A stretch of 64,000 bases of DNA from Acanthornis magna. Lineage: Eukaryota > Chordata > Aves > Passeriformes > Acanthizidae. The stretch spans positions 806,001 through 870,000 of the forward strand of contig JAWUZG010000177.1 in the NCBI GenBank assembly GCA_036785705.1, read 5' to 3'. The notes beneath the pieces are model-generated. The model was not told the DNA's origin and did not search any database. It was given only the letters and a program-made list of their open reading frames with translations. The position numbers and the translations under genes are program-made. Positions 23,269 to 34,984 of the stretch are shown here, piece by piece (positions within the stretch are counted from its first letter, which is position 1; each line of letters begins with the position of its first letter).

Positions 23269-24342
23269 GGGGGTCTACCATGCAGAAATGTGAAAAAGCC
23301 AAAGATTTCCATTCCAAAACTCCCCAGCTGCTGTCCTGTGACAGCACAGATCAATCCCTTCTCTCTGCTGAGCTTTTCCATCCTCACCTTTGCTTTGCTC
23401 TCTTGGGGCATCTTTTGCTTCCCTCCCTTCACACTGAATGCAGATTGTGTTTCCATGCCTTGAAGATGATATGGATGAATGAATAACTGTGCTGTTGGTT
23501 CCCACATCATCAAGAACTCTTGGGAAGGCCCATGCCATGGGAACTGTTCCCTTTCTGCTCTGAGAGTGCAGGACTTGCAGGGATTTGCAGGATGTCCTGA
23601 CTGCTCAGTTGTTGTGGCTTCAAAGCCTCATCCTTTACTCTTTTTTCCTCCACTCAGCATAGATGGAGTGGCTCCCTAGGAAAAGCACTGGGATGGGCCC
23701 AGGAATTCTCCACTCCGTGCCTGGAACCTGTTTAGGTGAATTGTTATTATTGCAGGGAATTAGTGAACCTGTCCTGTCCTAACTCGGGGTGGGAGGGGAA
23801 GAGCTGAGGTTCCTCCTCATGATTTGTGGGTGTTGCTGTTTCCATTGAGCCCAAATTTTTTTGTAGATTTTTTTTTTTTAAATGTTTTGGAAAGGGATTT
23901 ACTTTTTAGGCAAATGTCTTTCTATGTGAAAAGTTTTGGTGAGTGGTAGGATTTGAAGTGTGGCAGGGCTGAGGATAAAATGGAGTTAGACAGAAAAAAC
24001 TCTGAAACAATGAGGTAATGTCTGATGGCTTCTGAAGTGACAGCATAAAAAAATCTCACCCTCTTCTAGCTCTTATTTGAGAGACAGAGAAAGCTTTTCT
24101 CATGATGTTGTTAAAAAGAAAAAGAAATTACTTCATTACTGACAGTGACTTTAAAACCTGCACAGCAAATCCTTCAAGAGGCTGAGCTTCGTCAGATGTC
24201 CTCAGGTCTGTCAAGGAACAGGTAAAGACAGCAAGGAGTGTGTGATTCCTCCTGAGACTTGCTGGAAGAGTGAGAGAATAGGATCCCAAAATGATTTGGG
24301 TGGGAAATGACCTCAAAGATCATCTCATTGCACCCCTCCCCT
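23269..24342. other. Unique sequence, no gene recognised
   Basis: No repeat family or splice-framed exon is seen. Confidence 0.55.
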
Positions 24343-24752
24343 CTACTCTGGAGCCAGGCTGGGAGAGCTGGGAATGTTCCCTGGAGAAGGGAAGGACACA
24401 GGGAGAGCTGTGAGCCCCTGGCAGGGCCTGAAGGGCTCCAGGAGAGCTGCAGAGGGACTGGGGACAAGGGCTGCAGGGACAGCACCCAGGGAATGGCTTG
24501 GCAGTGCCAGAGGGCAGGGCCAGATGGGATCTTGGGAATTGGGAATTGCTGCCGGGGAGGGTGGGGAGGGGCTGGGCTGGAATTGCCAGAGCAGCTGTGG
24601 CTGCCCCTGGATCCCTGCAGTGTCCCAGGCCAGGCTGGACAGGGCTTGGAGCAGCCTGGGACAGTGGCAGGTGTCCCTGCCATGGCTGGGGTGGCACTGG
24701 ATCATCCTCAAGGTCCCTTCCCACCCAAGCCATCCTCAGATTCTCTGCCATT
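24343..24752 (+). mobile_element. CR1 LINE 3' fragment (subfamily A)
   Basis: Sense copy ending in AAGGTCCCTTCCCACCCAAG. Together with the antisense copy at 25.3 kb it forms a long inverted repeat of about 340 bp per arm with a loop of roughly 570 bp. Confidence 0.9.
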
Positions 24753-25311
24753 TTCTGTAAACATGAGATATCCATGCAAACATTTAAATTTTACCGTGTC
24801 AAGCAGAATGGAAAAGTAAAGCTCTCCTCATGTTTGCTCTGCATTTAAATGCCTCAGCCATTCCTGTTTCCCTGCTAATCTCCTTTTTCATCCTGAAGCC
24901 TGACATTTTCGGCTCCATTTCAGACCCATCGAGCTCTGGCACTAATGGCCTCATCCCCGATTGCCACTTGCAGTGACATTCAGGTGGGCACACTTCATTG
25001 CCAGCACAGCAGGAGGGTATCATTAACTCTGTGACAAATTTCACTTCATCTCCAAGTTTTCCTTCGTTTTTCTTTTGTTCCTCATCATTTATTACTGGGC
25101 AGATTAAACCAGCAAACTTCGCTCCTGAGAGGGAACTGCTGCAGCAGTGCTGCTAACAGACAGATGGGAAAGTTTGGGATATTTTCCAGGACACCACACA
25201 AGCGCAGAATTTGCCAGCTCAGCTCTGCTTTGAGAGGCTCTGCAAATTCTCTCTCTGGTGGTAATTTGGTAAGGAGAGGAAAAAAGGCATTATTTGCACT
25301 CCCCTTGGAAT
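24753..25311. other. Unique spacer between inverted CR1 copies
   Basis: About 560 bp with no recognised repeat or exon. Confidence 0.55.
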
Positions 25312-26385
25312 TGTGGAAAGGTTTGGGTGGGAAGGACCTTAAAGGCCACCCAGTGCCACCCCAGCCGTGGCAGGGACCGCTGCCACTGTCCCAGGCTGCT
25401 CCAAGCCCTGTCCAGCCTGGCCTGGGACACTGCAGGGATCCAGGGGCAGCCACAGCTGCTCTGGCAATTCCAGCCCAGCCCCTCCCCACCCTCCCCGGCA
25501 GCAATTCCCAATTCCCAAGATCCCATCTGGCCCTGCCCTCTGGCACTGCCAAGCCATTCCCTGGGTGCTGTCCCTGCAGCCCTTGTCCCCAGTCCCTCTG
25601 CAGCTCTCCTGGAGCCCTTCAGGCCCTGCCAGGGGCTCGCAACTCTCCCTATGTAGGATTTGCCATCTGTGGTGTTGGTGCAGTTGTTTCAGACGGTCAG
25701 GACGGAGACGAGAGGTCTCTGGAGTTTGGTCTTAGAGCATGAGGTTTATTGTGAAAGGGCGTGGGGGTAGGGGAGCTGCCAGGAGCTGCCAGACACAGCT
25801 CAGAGCAGGGCAGAGAGGTGAGAGAGAGAGAGAGAGAAGTACAGAAGAATAGACAAGAATCCCCTGATTGCCGTTTCCAATACAATAAATCATCTTCTGT
25901 GCTGAATATTCTAATTTTCACTAACCAATCTAGAACAAGCTACAAATCCTACAACATTTACATACAGCCTATGAGAGTCATTGCATTACCATATGGAGTT
26001 ATATTTTAAACTCTAAAAACTGCTTTTTGGACCCTCTGCCGAGTTGGTAGGGTCTGCTCTGACCCTTGGACCTGTCTGCAAGCAGAGGGGATTGTTCAAT
26101 CAAAAGGGAATTGTTTAATCAAGAGGGGATTACCTTCAGTGGCCATACCATTGTTTTCCAGTTGTTCAGTCACTGGGGTTTGGTATCTCAAAGCTTGTCT
26201 TTGTTTCAATCTCGCTAATAGTTTCCATATTCTCAGCATCTTTTGCCAGGTAATCATATTTATAAGGCTTTCCTATTTCATCCTCCCCAACATCCCTGTG
26301 TCCTTCCCTTCTCCAGGGGAACATTCCCTGCTCTCCCAGCCTGGTTCCAGGGGGGCTCCAGCCCTGAGCAGCTCCGTGGATTTGT
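25312..26385 (-). mobile_element. CR1 LINE fragment (subfamily A), interrupted by an LTR
   Basis: The antisense CR1 runs from GGTTTGGGTGGGAAGGACC to the CTCTCCCT step at 25651. It resumes at 26293 with TCCCTGTGTCCTTCCCTTC and continues to about 26385. In uninterrupted copies these two sides are contiguous, so the retrovirus inserted after the CR1. Confidence 0.9.
25652..26292 (-). mobile_element. Solo LTR nested in a CR1 (class II-like)
   Basis: A 641-bp element. On the minus strand it starts TGTTGGGGAGGATG and ends CAAATCCTACA. The 6-bp target duplication is TCCCTA on the left (25646-25651) and TCCCTG on the right (26293-26298). The G is ancestral because intact CR1 copies have it, so the left copy mutated later. 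AATAAA lies at 25750-25745 on the minus strand. A (GA)n run sits near 25815-25835. A 6-bp duplication is usual for class II (beta/ERVK-like) elements. Confidence 0.85.
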
Positions 26386-26404
26386 CTGGACTCATTCCCA
26401 GAGG

Positions 26405-26520
26405 TGCTGTGTCCTTCATCTGCACCCTGGGACAGTGGAAGGTGTCCCTTCCCATGGTGGGGGACAGAACCGGATGATTTTAAGGTCCCTTCCCTCCCAA
26501 ACCATTCTGGGATTCTGTGT
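26405..26520 (+). mobile_element. CR1 LINE 3' end
   Basis: Sense CR1: CACCCTGGGACAGTGGAAGG, then CCCAAACCATTCTGGGATTC. It abuts the antisense CR1 on its left, so two CR1 copies meet in opposite orientation. Confidence 0.8.
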
Positions 26521-27609
26521 TCCCTGTTTCCTGCAGAGCTGCCAGGTTTTGGGTTTTTTCGATGAAGGATCCATCACCCTTCACGAGATGCTCTTGGAAG
26601 AATCAGTGAGGATGAAGGAATATCCCTGGGCTGTTTTTGTGGAGATGCTGGTGGCTCTCCAGCTCAGGGAGTTGGCTGCAGTGGAGGAATCATGGCTGGT
26701 CAATGTAAATAACACATTTCAGACCTCGATATAGCCAGGGAGAGTCCCCAGTGGAGATCTCCAGCACACGGGAAAAGGAATCCATCACTCTCCAGCTGGG
26801 GATTGTCTCCAAGGCCTTCCACAAGAGAACTCCAGCGTTCAGAGCAGTGACGGTAGGAGGAGCAATGGCATTAACAGGCACATCCAATTGTAGTTGGGAT
26901 GTACAAGACATCACCAGGAATAAGATTCACACCTCAGCATCTTTTCCCAGCTAAAATATTTAAATACAAACACAATTATTTCCCTCTGCAGCCTGCACCT
27001 ACCTGCAGAGCACCCACGATTATAAATGGAAGGCTGAGAGCCGAGGAGATGTAAAAGCACATTTTTCTCTGGGTGCCAGGGTTGTGTTCTCCTCAAATCC
27101 ATCATCATCTGGCCCAGCAGATCAGACAGATTGTTTTATTCCTCGCTGTGGAGTTCATCCCAGTCAATAATATTGATTAGTGCAGGGTGACTTGATGTAA
27201 CGAGAATAACACCCCTCTCTTAATTGGAGCCTGCATCTCCTCGTCCCTGCCTCAGCAGCTCATGCTTGGCTGGATCCTTCAATAGCTCTGCTCAGACGCA
27301 GAGCCCACTGGAAATTGCAGGATCTGACATTAACAGGGGAAGTGAATAATTTGCTTTTCCTTGAACTCGCGCCTCTTTTCTTCCCCGATTAAACTGTCAC
27401 ATCACGCGATTTCACTTTTCCAACTGCCAGCTGAGATCCCCGGATTATTTTAGAGCCTCCTTTTTCTGAATACCATCGGTAAAGTTTAATAAACTCTGCT
27501 TTCCATGGCTTTGTGCTCCCCGAGTCCATCTGTTGGGGTAGGATTTATCGAGGAGCTCCGTGTGCTCGGGATGCATTTGAGGAGCTGAGTCAGCTCTGGA
27601 AATGCGACT
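26521..27609. other. Unique sequence, conserved-element-like in part
   Basis: About 26930-27440 is AT-leaning and free of repeats, with many TAAT/ATTA words, and could be conserved non-coding DNA. No exon is recognised. Confidence 0.4.
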
Positions 27610-28117
27610 GCAGACTTCCGGTTTCCTGCATTTCCCACTTCCGGTTTCCCTGATTTCCCACTTCTGGTTTCCCTGATTTCCCACTTCCAGTTCCCTGCAT
27701 TTCTCACTTCCAGTTTCCCTTGATTTCCCACTTCTGATTTCCATGCACTTCCTACTTCTGCTTTCCCTGCATTTCCCATTTCCGCTTTCCCTGCATTTCC
27801 CATTTCTGCTTTCCCTGCATTTCCCACTTCCGCTTTCCCTGCATTTCCCATTTCCGCTTTCCCTGCATTTCCCATTTCCGCTTTCCCTGCATTTCCTACT
27901 TCTGGTTTCCCTGATTTCCCACTTCTGGTTCCCTGGATTTTCAGCTTCCGGTTTCCCTGATTTCTCACTTCCAGTTTCCCTGCATTTCTCACTTCCAGTT
28001 TCCCTCGATTTCCCTCTTCCGATTTCCCTGCATTTCCCATTTCCACTTTCCCTGCATTTCCCATTTCCACTTTCCCTGCATTTCCCACTTCCGCTTTCCC
28101 TGCATTTCCCACTTCCC
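27610..28117. repeat. 24-bp pyrimidine-rich tandem array, about 21 copies
   Basis: Units alternate CTTTCCCTGCATTTCCC with ATTTCCG, ACTTCCG or ATTTCTG; CTTTCCCTGCA recurs 24 bp apart, for example near 27784 and 27808. A few units are 17-23 bp. Since 24 is divisible by three, frames stay open on both strands: a Phe/Leu/Pro/Ser-rich 8-residue repeat on plus and a Gly/Lys/Glu-rich one on minus. These frames run past the array into unique DNA without domains, so no gene is called. Confidence 0.92.
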
Positions 28118-28627
28118 ACAGGGAATCAGTGCTGGAGGGTTTGCTCTCACATCTTTGAATTGGCACCAACAATGGGAATTCTTGTAGGAAGCCCTGCTGA
28201 CCTGAGGGATCGTTTAGGATATGGAAGTGCTGGTGTTGGTGACCTGGTCAGTCCTGGGACGCTGCTGCAGGAGGGTCAAAAAATTCAGTCACCAAAGAGC
28301 TTTTCCTGTGGATTGATTATTCTAAAGTACATAAAATTCCCTTTGAAAAGAAGGTTGGAGTCACTTCCTCATCAGTTGTGTTCCTCCTCTTTCCCATTTA
28401 GAGAAATCCTTTTTGTTTGGAGGCAGACAAGAGGTCAGGGTCAAAACCTTCAATGAGCTGCTGGGGTAGTTTTAATTTGAAAACTTTGTCATTTCCCTGC
28501 CTCTAAAGCTATCCTAACAATGACATTATCTTCTGTGTTCATTATTATAAATCATTAAGGAGAGTTCCCATGGGAAGGACTTGATGATATCTGGGATATA
28601 CAAACTTTGCCCAAGCTCATTTTTGGG
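28118..28627. other. Unique sequence, no gene recognised
   Basis: The array ends in CCCACTTCCCACAG, which looks like a splice acceptor by composition. The following open stretch resembles no known domain and has no clear donor. Confidence 0.45.
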
Positions 28628-28805
28628 GAGGAGCTGGGATGGAATTCTCAGAGCAGCTGTGGCTGCCCCTGGATCCCTGCAGTGTCCCAGGCCAGGCTGG
28701 ACAGGGCTTGGAGCAGCCTGGGACAGTGGCAGGTGTCCCTGCCATGGCTGGGGTGGCACTGGATGGGCCTTAAGGTCCTTTCCCACCCAAACCATCCCAT
28801 GATGA
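28628..28805 (+). mobile_element. CR1 LINE 3' end
   Basis: Sense CR1, about 180 bp, ending AAGGTCCTTTCCCACCCAAA. It is close in sequence to subfamily A copies. Confidence 0.85.
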
Positions 28806-29694
28806 TTTGTTCATCCCATGGTTTGTTTTTGTGTGGGGCGTCTGACCTGTTGTCCTAAAAATGTTTTTTTGGGAATGGTTATGAGTGAACCTTGGTGCTC
28901 ACAGGACCTGCAGAGCTTTCAGGAAGTTGATACTTCCCCACTCCTTTCGCTCTCAATATCTGAATTTAAAGTTTTGTGGTGTGGAAGTGACTTTGGAGTG
29001 ACACAGTGACCGTGGTCGGTGTTCCAATGCCACTCCAAACCCTGTAGCCTGTGGTGTGTAAATAATGTTCCCTGAGTTGTGTTTTGCTGGGAAACTTTGC
29101 CAAACTCAGCCAATTCCTTTTTGCTGTAGCTCTCAGCTGGGTTCTACAGCCCAGGGGGAGCTCAGGGAGCAAACTCCACTCAGGAATTACAGGACTCCAT
29201 GTTGGGAATGAACTCCTGGGAGAGCCAGGAATGATCAGTAGAATAAATGAGATAAAATGTGGTGTACGTGTGGTGTACCAAGCTGCCTTCCAGGGCTGGG
29301 ATTGTGCCATCCTCGCTCAGAGGTGCAGCCCTGGGAGGCAGGAAAATTCAGGGAATTGACACCTCAAAGACCCCTGAGCCACGGGGACAAGGGGTTGGGT
29401 GTTTGTCACCAAGGTGAAGGACCTGGATTTGTGCTCTTTGGGCCAAAATGTTCCTAATTCTGGAATGAGGAGCCCAAAGTCAGCTCCAAACTCCACCTTT
29501 GCCCCGGCAGGGCTTTGGGAGCTGCAGGAGGGCACAGGGAGTGAATCCTCACGGTAATTACTGATCTTCCACCAGGAAAGAAGCGTTTAATTCCTGTTTA
29601 ATTATCACTTGCTAAATGTTTAATTATCACTTACTATCTGAAAATCAAGGGATGTCGAGATCTGTTAGACAACTTGCTCCGTGTTATTTTCCAG
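28806..29694. other. Unique sequence upstream of the candidate exon
   Basis: No repeat is seen. About 29570-29660, just upstream of the exon, is AT-rich with a repeated TTAATTATCACTT word and could be conserved intronic sequence. Confidence 0.45.
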
Positions 29695-29791
29695 GAGGAC
29701 CAGATGATAACTTAATTGAAGGTGGCGGATCCAAGTTTGTCTGCAAACCAGGAGCCAGGAACATCACCATCATCTTCCACCCCCTCCTCAG
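29695..29791 (+). CDS. Candidate internal coding exon, gene not identified
   Basis: A 97-bp segment lies between a pyrimidine-rich acceptor (GTTATTTTCCAG) and a donor (CAG|GTAGGATCT). Only the third frame is open across it; the first stops at TAA and the second at TGA. The frame begins with two bases completing a codon, has 31 full codons and ends with two bases of a split codon. The peptide starts with GPDDNLIE and contains [19 protein letters not shown] and HPLL. Alternating hydrophobic residues after an F-x-C-x-PG turn suggest a beta-strand-rich extracellular or MSP/ASH-like fold, but I do not recognise the protein. No neighbouring exon is found within the window, so flanking introns would exceed about 29 kb and 34 kb. 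It could be a chance match. Confidence 0.45.
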
Positions 29792-32700
29792 GTAGGATCT
29801 GCCTTTCTGCACATTCCTACAGCTGCAAATAATTCGGAATAAGTAGAATTAAACCTCTGATTTGTGGGGATGTTGGGCACATTCCAGTTCTGAGATACAT
29901 CCCGGAGCAAAGGAGTCACTCTGATGCCGTTGGAAAGTCGTTGTGTGTAAAAAAAAATCAACTTGACGATAATTTTTAATCTTTTGCAAACTGAGTTGTA
30001 ATATTGGGTGGGATTTCCTGCCTGGGTGACCCTGTGTCATTGCCCAGTGTCATTTATTGACCTGGGTCAGTTTATTTGTCAGTTTATTAAGCTGGGTGAA
30101 GTTTATTTGCAACCTGCCACAAATTGTTTCTTGCTGTTCCTTACGCCGTTTCAAAAGTCAGAGGATTTTGTGAACTGCAAGGTGAGTTCCTGGATAAAAC
30201 AACTGTGGGCTGGGGACTGCAAATGAATTCCTGATCCAGAGTGACCCAGTGGTCACCAAGACTGTCACAGCTGGAACTTTCAACAGAAGTTTATTATCTG
30301 TTTAATAAACCTCTTCTCGCTGCGTCGTCCACCTCTCATCCTTGAATTTTGCTCCTTTTCTAACAGTTTCCTGTTATTTTTGTGGAAATTAAATCACACA
30401 ATGCTTGTCTTGGTTCATGCCAACCTTCCACCTCTTTTTTCCTGGGAGGGTTTTCTTTTCTCCCCAGACTTGGCCTTTCCCAGCACCTTCAGAGAGCATT
30501 TCCCTGTGTTTGTATGAACTCCCTGTCACGAGTCACTTACCAACGGAGGCTCCTCTCAAATGCTAAACCCAAGCAGTAATAAAATAGTAATAAAAAATAA
30601 TTGGAATCTGATCCCCAGGGGAAGGAATATCCTCCTGACACCTCTGTGGCTGAGAGCTGTGGTTATTTGTGACTTCTCAGGACTTAAAAACAGTAATGGA
30701 AAGGACGTAAATTCCTCCAAATTTATATTTCTGATCTCGTAATGGCAAATATTGGAATAATCTTGAGAAAATCATAAAATGTGTTACTGTGTGCAAGATC
30801 TTGCTTTGAAAAAAGGGTTTGTTTATTGCAATGTGCCCATAACAAAGTGGAGAAGTCCATAGGGATATTTCATTTCCAACTCTGTCTCTTTTAAACCAAA
30901 GAAATGTGTTTCAAATCAAATTTGATACAGGATAATTTATAGTTTTCAGGTATTTTATTTTGGGGAAAAATGAGCAATGGTTGAATACAAGGTGCGGTCA
31001 AGGTATGACTATTACGATCAGACTTCAGTTTCTTAATCATTTATAAATTTACAGACATCCAGCAAGCACAGAGGGTGGTGATGCTCCTGTTTTTATTGAT
31101 GAGATATTTCCCATTGATTGAAATTCTTTCTCTTTCCCTTCCTGCTCAATTTTTCCCCCTCTTTTTCTTCCATCTGAGTGAAACACGAGCGCTCCGCTTT
31201 AAATAGCACTTCTCCCAAACACTTCACTTTGCAAGACAGGCAGGAGAAATCATTTGCCTCATAAAAAATAATTGCATCAAGATGAAGGTATCTGTGTACG
31301 GTGTATTTTTCATGCCAACCATCTGCAACATCTTCACTCCCTTGCGTTGAGGATTTCATCAATAACTGCAGGAAGGGAAGGAAAACACGAAGTGACCCAA
31401 TTTGCCCTTTTCTCCCTGCGAGATGGGGGAGTTTGGGGGTAGGGGAGGGCTCTAAAAACCATTTAAATGTGATTTTATTCCTTTTAATGATGGGCAGGGG
31501 AATGTGCTGAGAGATTTAAATCGTGATCCATCATTAGGGTTGAATGGGATGCAGTGGATTTGGGATGATCACAGGATTTCTTTAGCTGGTCATAAACCCC
31601 CACAGGGAACTCTGTTCCTGATGGGATAGCAATGACCTCTCCTACCAGCAGCTGGAATGCTGAATTTGCTAAAATATTGATGCTTGCAATAATTTCTAGC
31701 ACGTGGACTCACAGAATCATCATCTCTTGGTTGGATCCTTGTTGCCCTTCCCCTCATGTTCCTGTTTTAGATGTCCAGCTCTCCTGGAGGTGTGAAGTTC
31801 TCACTGGTTCTGTTTTCCATTTGCTCTCGAGGTTCTTTATGAGCTGCCTCCCTCATCTTTCACCCCATCCATGCTCTAAATGTATCTGGTTTGAATTCCA
31901 ATGATCAATATTTTATTTACAAGGGGTTTTCCCCCCTGCTTGTTTTTATCAAAGTCCCATAAATCCGTTGCCAGAGGAGCTTCGGCACTGCACGGACTCG
32001 CTGATTTGATTAGGCAGCTGAGTGCTTCTGAAAGTATTAAACAAACTGGATCAGTGAGAAACCAGACCCTGGTGTGCTGATTTAAAGCCTGAGCATCACA
32101 TAAAGCGATGGCTTTAAAATATAATTCAGCCCTGAAATGTTGAGGGGAGAGTTGGAAGCAGAGCATTCATATTCATCAGTGTGAATTTCTCTCTTTTGTA
32201 TCCTGATATGAAAAGTGTCAGTGCTGATCACATCAGAGGTGCACAAGCACAGGGACAAATTTGCTGCTTTTAAAGCCATTTTTTAATCCTTTTTTGTTTG
32301 CAAACTGAGGTGGAGCTTGGCTCCAGATCCTCTTGAAGAACACGAGGTCAGCAGACTTTGGGGGGGCTGAAAATGAGCCCCTTCCCAATAACCCAAGTTT
32401 AGAGGAAACTCTAAATTAAAACCATGGGCAGTGTGAGGAAAAATAGCTAAAAATTATTTTCAGAGCTTTCCTTGCCTTTAAATTCCTTTAGAGCAAGGAG
32501 CCAAAGTTGGGAAGTGAGATGTTGTGGGTCCCTGATTTCCACAAGGACAACTGAGACACACCAAGGCCCAGATTAATTACCAGCACTTAATGACACCACC
32601 ACCCACGGAATAAACGGAGAGTGAATTTTTGAGACGCAAGTGGCTCTTCTAGAGGAGATGATTCCTGGGAATAGATTTTCCTAACTCCATCTGGAAACTA

Positions 32701-34984
32701 ATTGCACTTACCAATTGAGGCAGAATCCACCTCTGATTTCCCTTAATTACATTTCATGGGAGGTGCCAAAGTATAAAAGCCACCAGAGGAGTCCAGCTGA
32801 ATCCTTCATCCTTCACTGGCAGCCAGCACCTGCCTGGCTGTGGAGGCACTGGTGTTACTGGTGTGAGGAATGACATCTCCCACTGGAAGAAGGAATCACA
32901 GGAACAATCCTGAAGCCCTTCCTTCTGGAATATCGAACAGCCTGAGCGATGTCTGTCGTGCCATTTGTTTGGTGGGGATTTTCTGATGTCTTTTTTCTTT
33001 TTTTTCCCATTTTTTAAAAAATGTTTATTTGTTTCAGCTGGCATTTGAAAGGCACTTGGCTCCTCGGGGTAATAATCATTTTACATATGCTTTATAGAGT
33101 GTGTTTATTACCAGACAATTGAGGAACAGATGTCTGCAGTCTCGAGGCTGGAGGGGGAGGAATGGCGAGGGTGGGAGATGGAGGGAACGGCGGTGCTGAG
33201 GCAAACGCGGCTGAACGTCGCTGGATGTTGGATGTCGAGGCCGGGAGGGTTTCCATTTATTACCATCAGCCACACTTCATTAGGATCAAGCAGCAATTAA
33301 AAGGGTTGGAGGGAGGAGGAGAAAGCCAAGTGCTCATTGATTCGGAAGGGAGAGTCACTTCCCAACAGGACGTGACCTTGGGAAGGAGGATGAGGAAGAG
33401 GAATTACCTTTGGATCTCCATGGGGTCTGTTTGGGCATCTCCCCAGGTGGGAATGTGCCACCGATGTCCTTGGGTTTCAGGGTCTGGAGGGAAAGTGAAA
33501 AACAAAGAGTGGGGGGAGAAAAAGGCGAGAAGGAAAAGCAAAATTGCTGATTTGCCTCTGCTGATGTTGTTTGGGATGCAAAGACTAAAGTTTAGTGCTC
33601 TGAGGTGTGTCCAGGGCACTGCAAAGTTTGCTGCCTCTGGTTGTTTGGGATTGATGGGAGTGGGGGGAAGAGAGCAGCAGTGATTTGACATTTTCATGTA
33701 GAATTAAATGCTTCTGTTTATATCTAGAGTCTCCACCATTGAAAGCAGTAGACTTGATGGCAAATTTGGAATTAACTGTTTCTTCCAGTTACTTTAATGC
33801 AAATAAAAGAGGGATTGCTCCGTTGCTAAATTAAAAAATGCTGTAGGGACTACTCAGGGAGGGTGGTGATGGACTTTTGCTGCCTGCTGATATCAGAATG
33901 TTCCTCTCTTGGTGGCTCTGAGCTGCTGATGGCCAAGTTCCAGACCCCAGGGATTCCCTGTGCTCGGGAGGGAAGGGCACGAGGTGCAGGACATGTGCAT
34001 CCACCCAGGGGCACAAGTCCAGCAGGGATGTTTCATGGGAATAATCTACCAAGCTTCTCTTGAATTCAGGATATGTCAGGGTAAAAAGTGCTGGGTGTAG
34101 AATTTAAATCCTATTTCTTTTGCAAGTGTTGGGAGGGGACAGCAGAGCTGTCATGGGACATCAAAGTCCTTTGGTGTTTGAGCATCAACTGCTGCTGGTG
34201 TTCAAAACAGCATCGCTGCATTGATATAAAACTCTGTGTATAACTCAGAACCCCTGAGTATCCCACCAATAACCCCTTTTAGTATATCTGGACAGTTATG
34301 ATAATAATAATCTAATTTGATTTTAAAATATGCTGTAATATTTTGTAGTTGCACACTATAAAATTATTATTTGATAATATAGGGAGTGTGGGTTTTGGGA
34401 AGCAAAAGAGTGTGAAAATCAGATCAGTTTGTTACATTTAAACTGTGCTAAATCACACCAAATAGGTTAAGAAAAATATGTGGTATTTTAAAGTCTAAGG
34501 GTTATTTATTATTAGTGAAGTAGATAGAAAATGTCAAGTCCTCCTGTGGCACAAATAGTGCTAAATAATGAGAGCTGGTGCCTTTAGCTTTTTGAATCAA
34601 ACCTGAAATACTTGATTTCAGAGAAATCAATAGACTGACTCGAGCTGGGAGAGGGAACTTGTAATATTGACAGCTTAAAGTTTGTGTTTGAGTCTGAGCA
34701 ATGTGCAGAGGTTAGGTAAAAAAAATACCTGAGGCGCTGTTAAGTGCACAGGAAACAAGAATCGGAAACTTTTAAAGGCAGTGACTTCTTAAAACCAGAA
34801 CCCTCCAGATTTCATGAATTCTTACATTCCTACAGATTCCCTTCAAAGGGTGGGAAAATAGCACTTAGTTAATCGAAATTTTGCTTCTGCCAGGTAGGGA
34901 GAGCAGGACTTGGAGAGGAGGCTCTGGGATGGGGAGGTGGGGCCTCTGTGGTGAGACAGACGAGGCTCAGATTGGAGATTGTGG
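29792..34984. other. Long unique stretch, no gene or transposon recognised
   Basis: The longest repeat-free stretch in the window. Parts are AT-rich with almost no CpG (about 30740-31080, 32040-32300 and 34200-34760, the last with TAATAATAATC and TATAAAATTATTATTTG words). This looks like a large developmental-gene intron or gene desert. A frame of 173 codons at 33162-33683 has no domain. Confidence 0.45.

Noticed and set aside
22859..23513. Pro/Ser/Leu-rich and Gly/Trp-rich frames recurring at many places (also 3.7, 16.3, 24.3, 25.3, 46.0, 53.1 and 60.3 kb)
   Set aside because: All are translations of CR1 3' region copies. The 3' untranslated part of CR1 is GC-rich and lacks stops by composition. 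No reverse transcriptase or endonuclease motifs are present.
28118..28260. Possible exon after the acceptor-like end of the 24-bp array
   Set aside because: The acceptor resemblance follows from the pyrimidine-rich repeat. The downstream peptide is not domain-like and no good donor closes it.
27445..28456. Open frames of over 220 codons on both strands
   Set aside because: They come from a 24-bp repeat unit divisible by three. The parts outside the array have no domain and no matching splice pattern.
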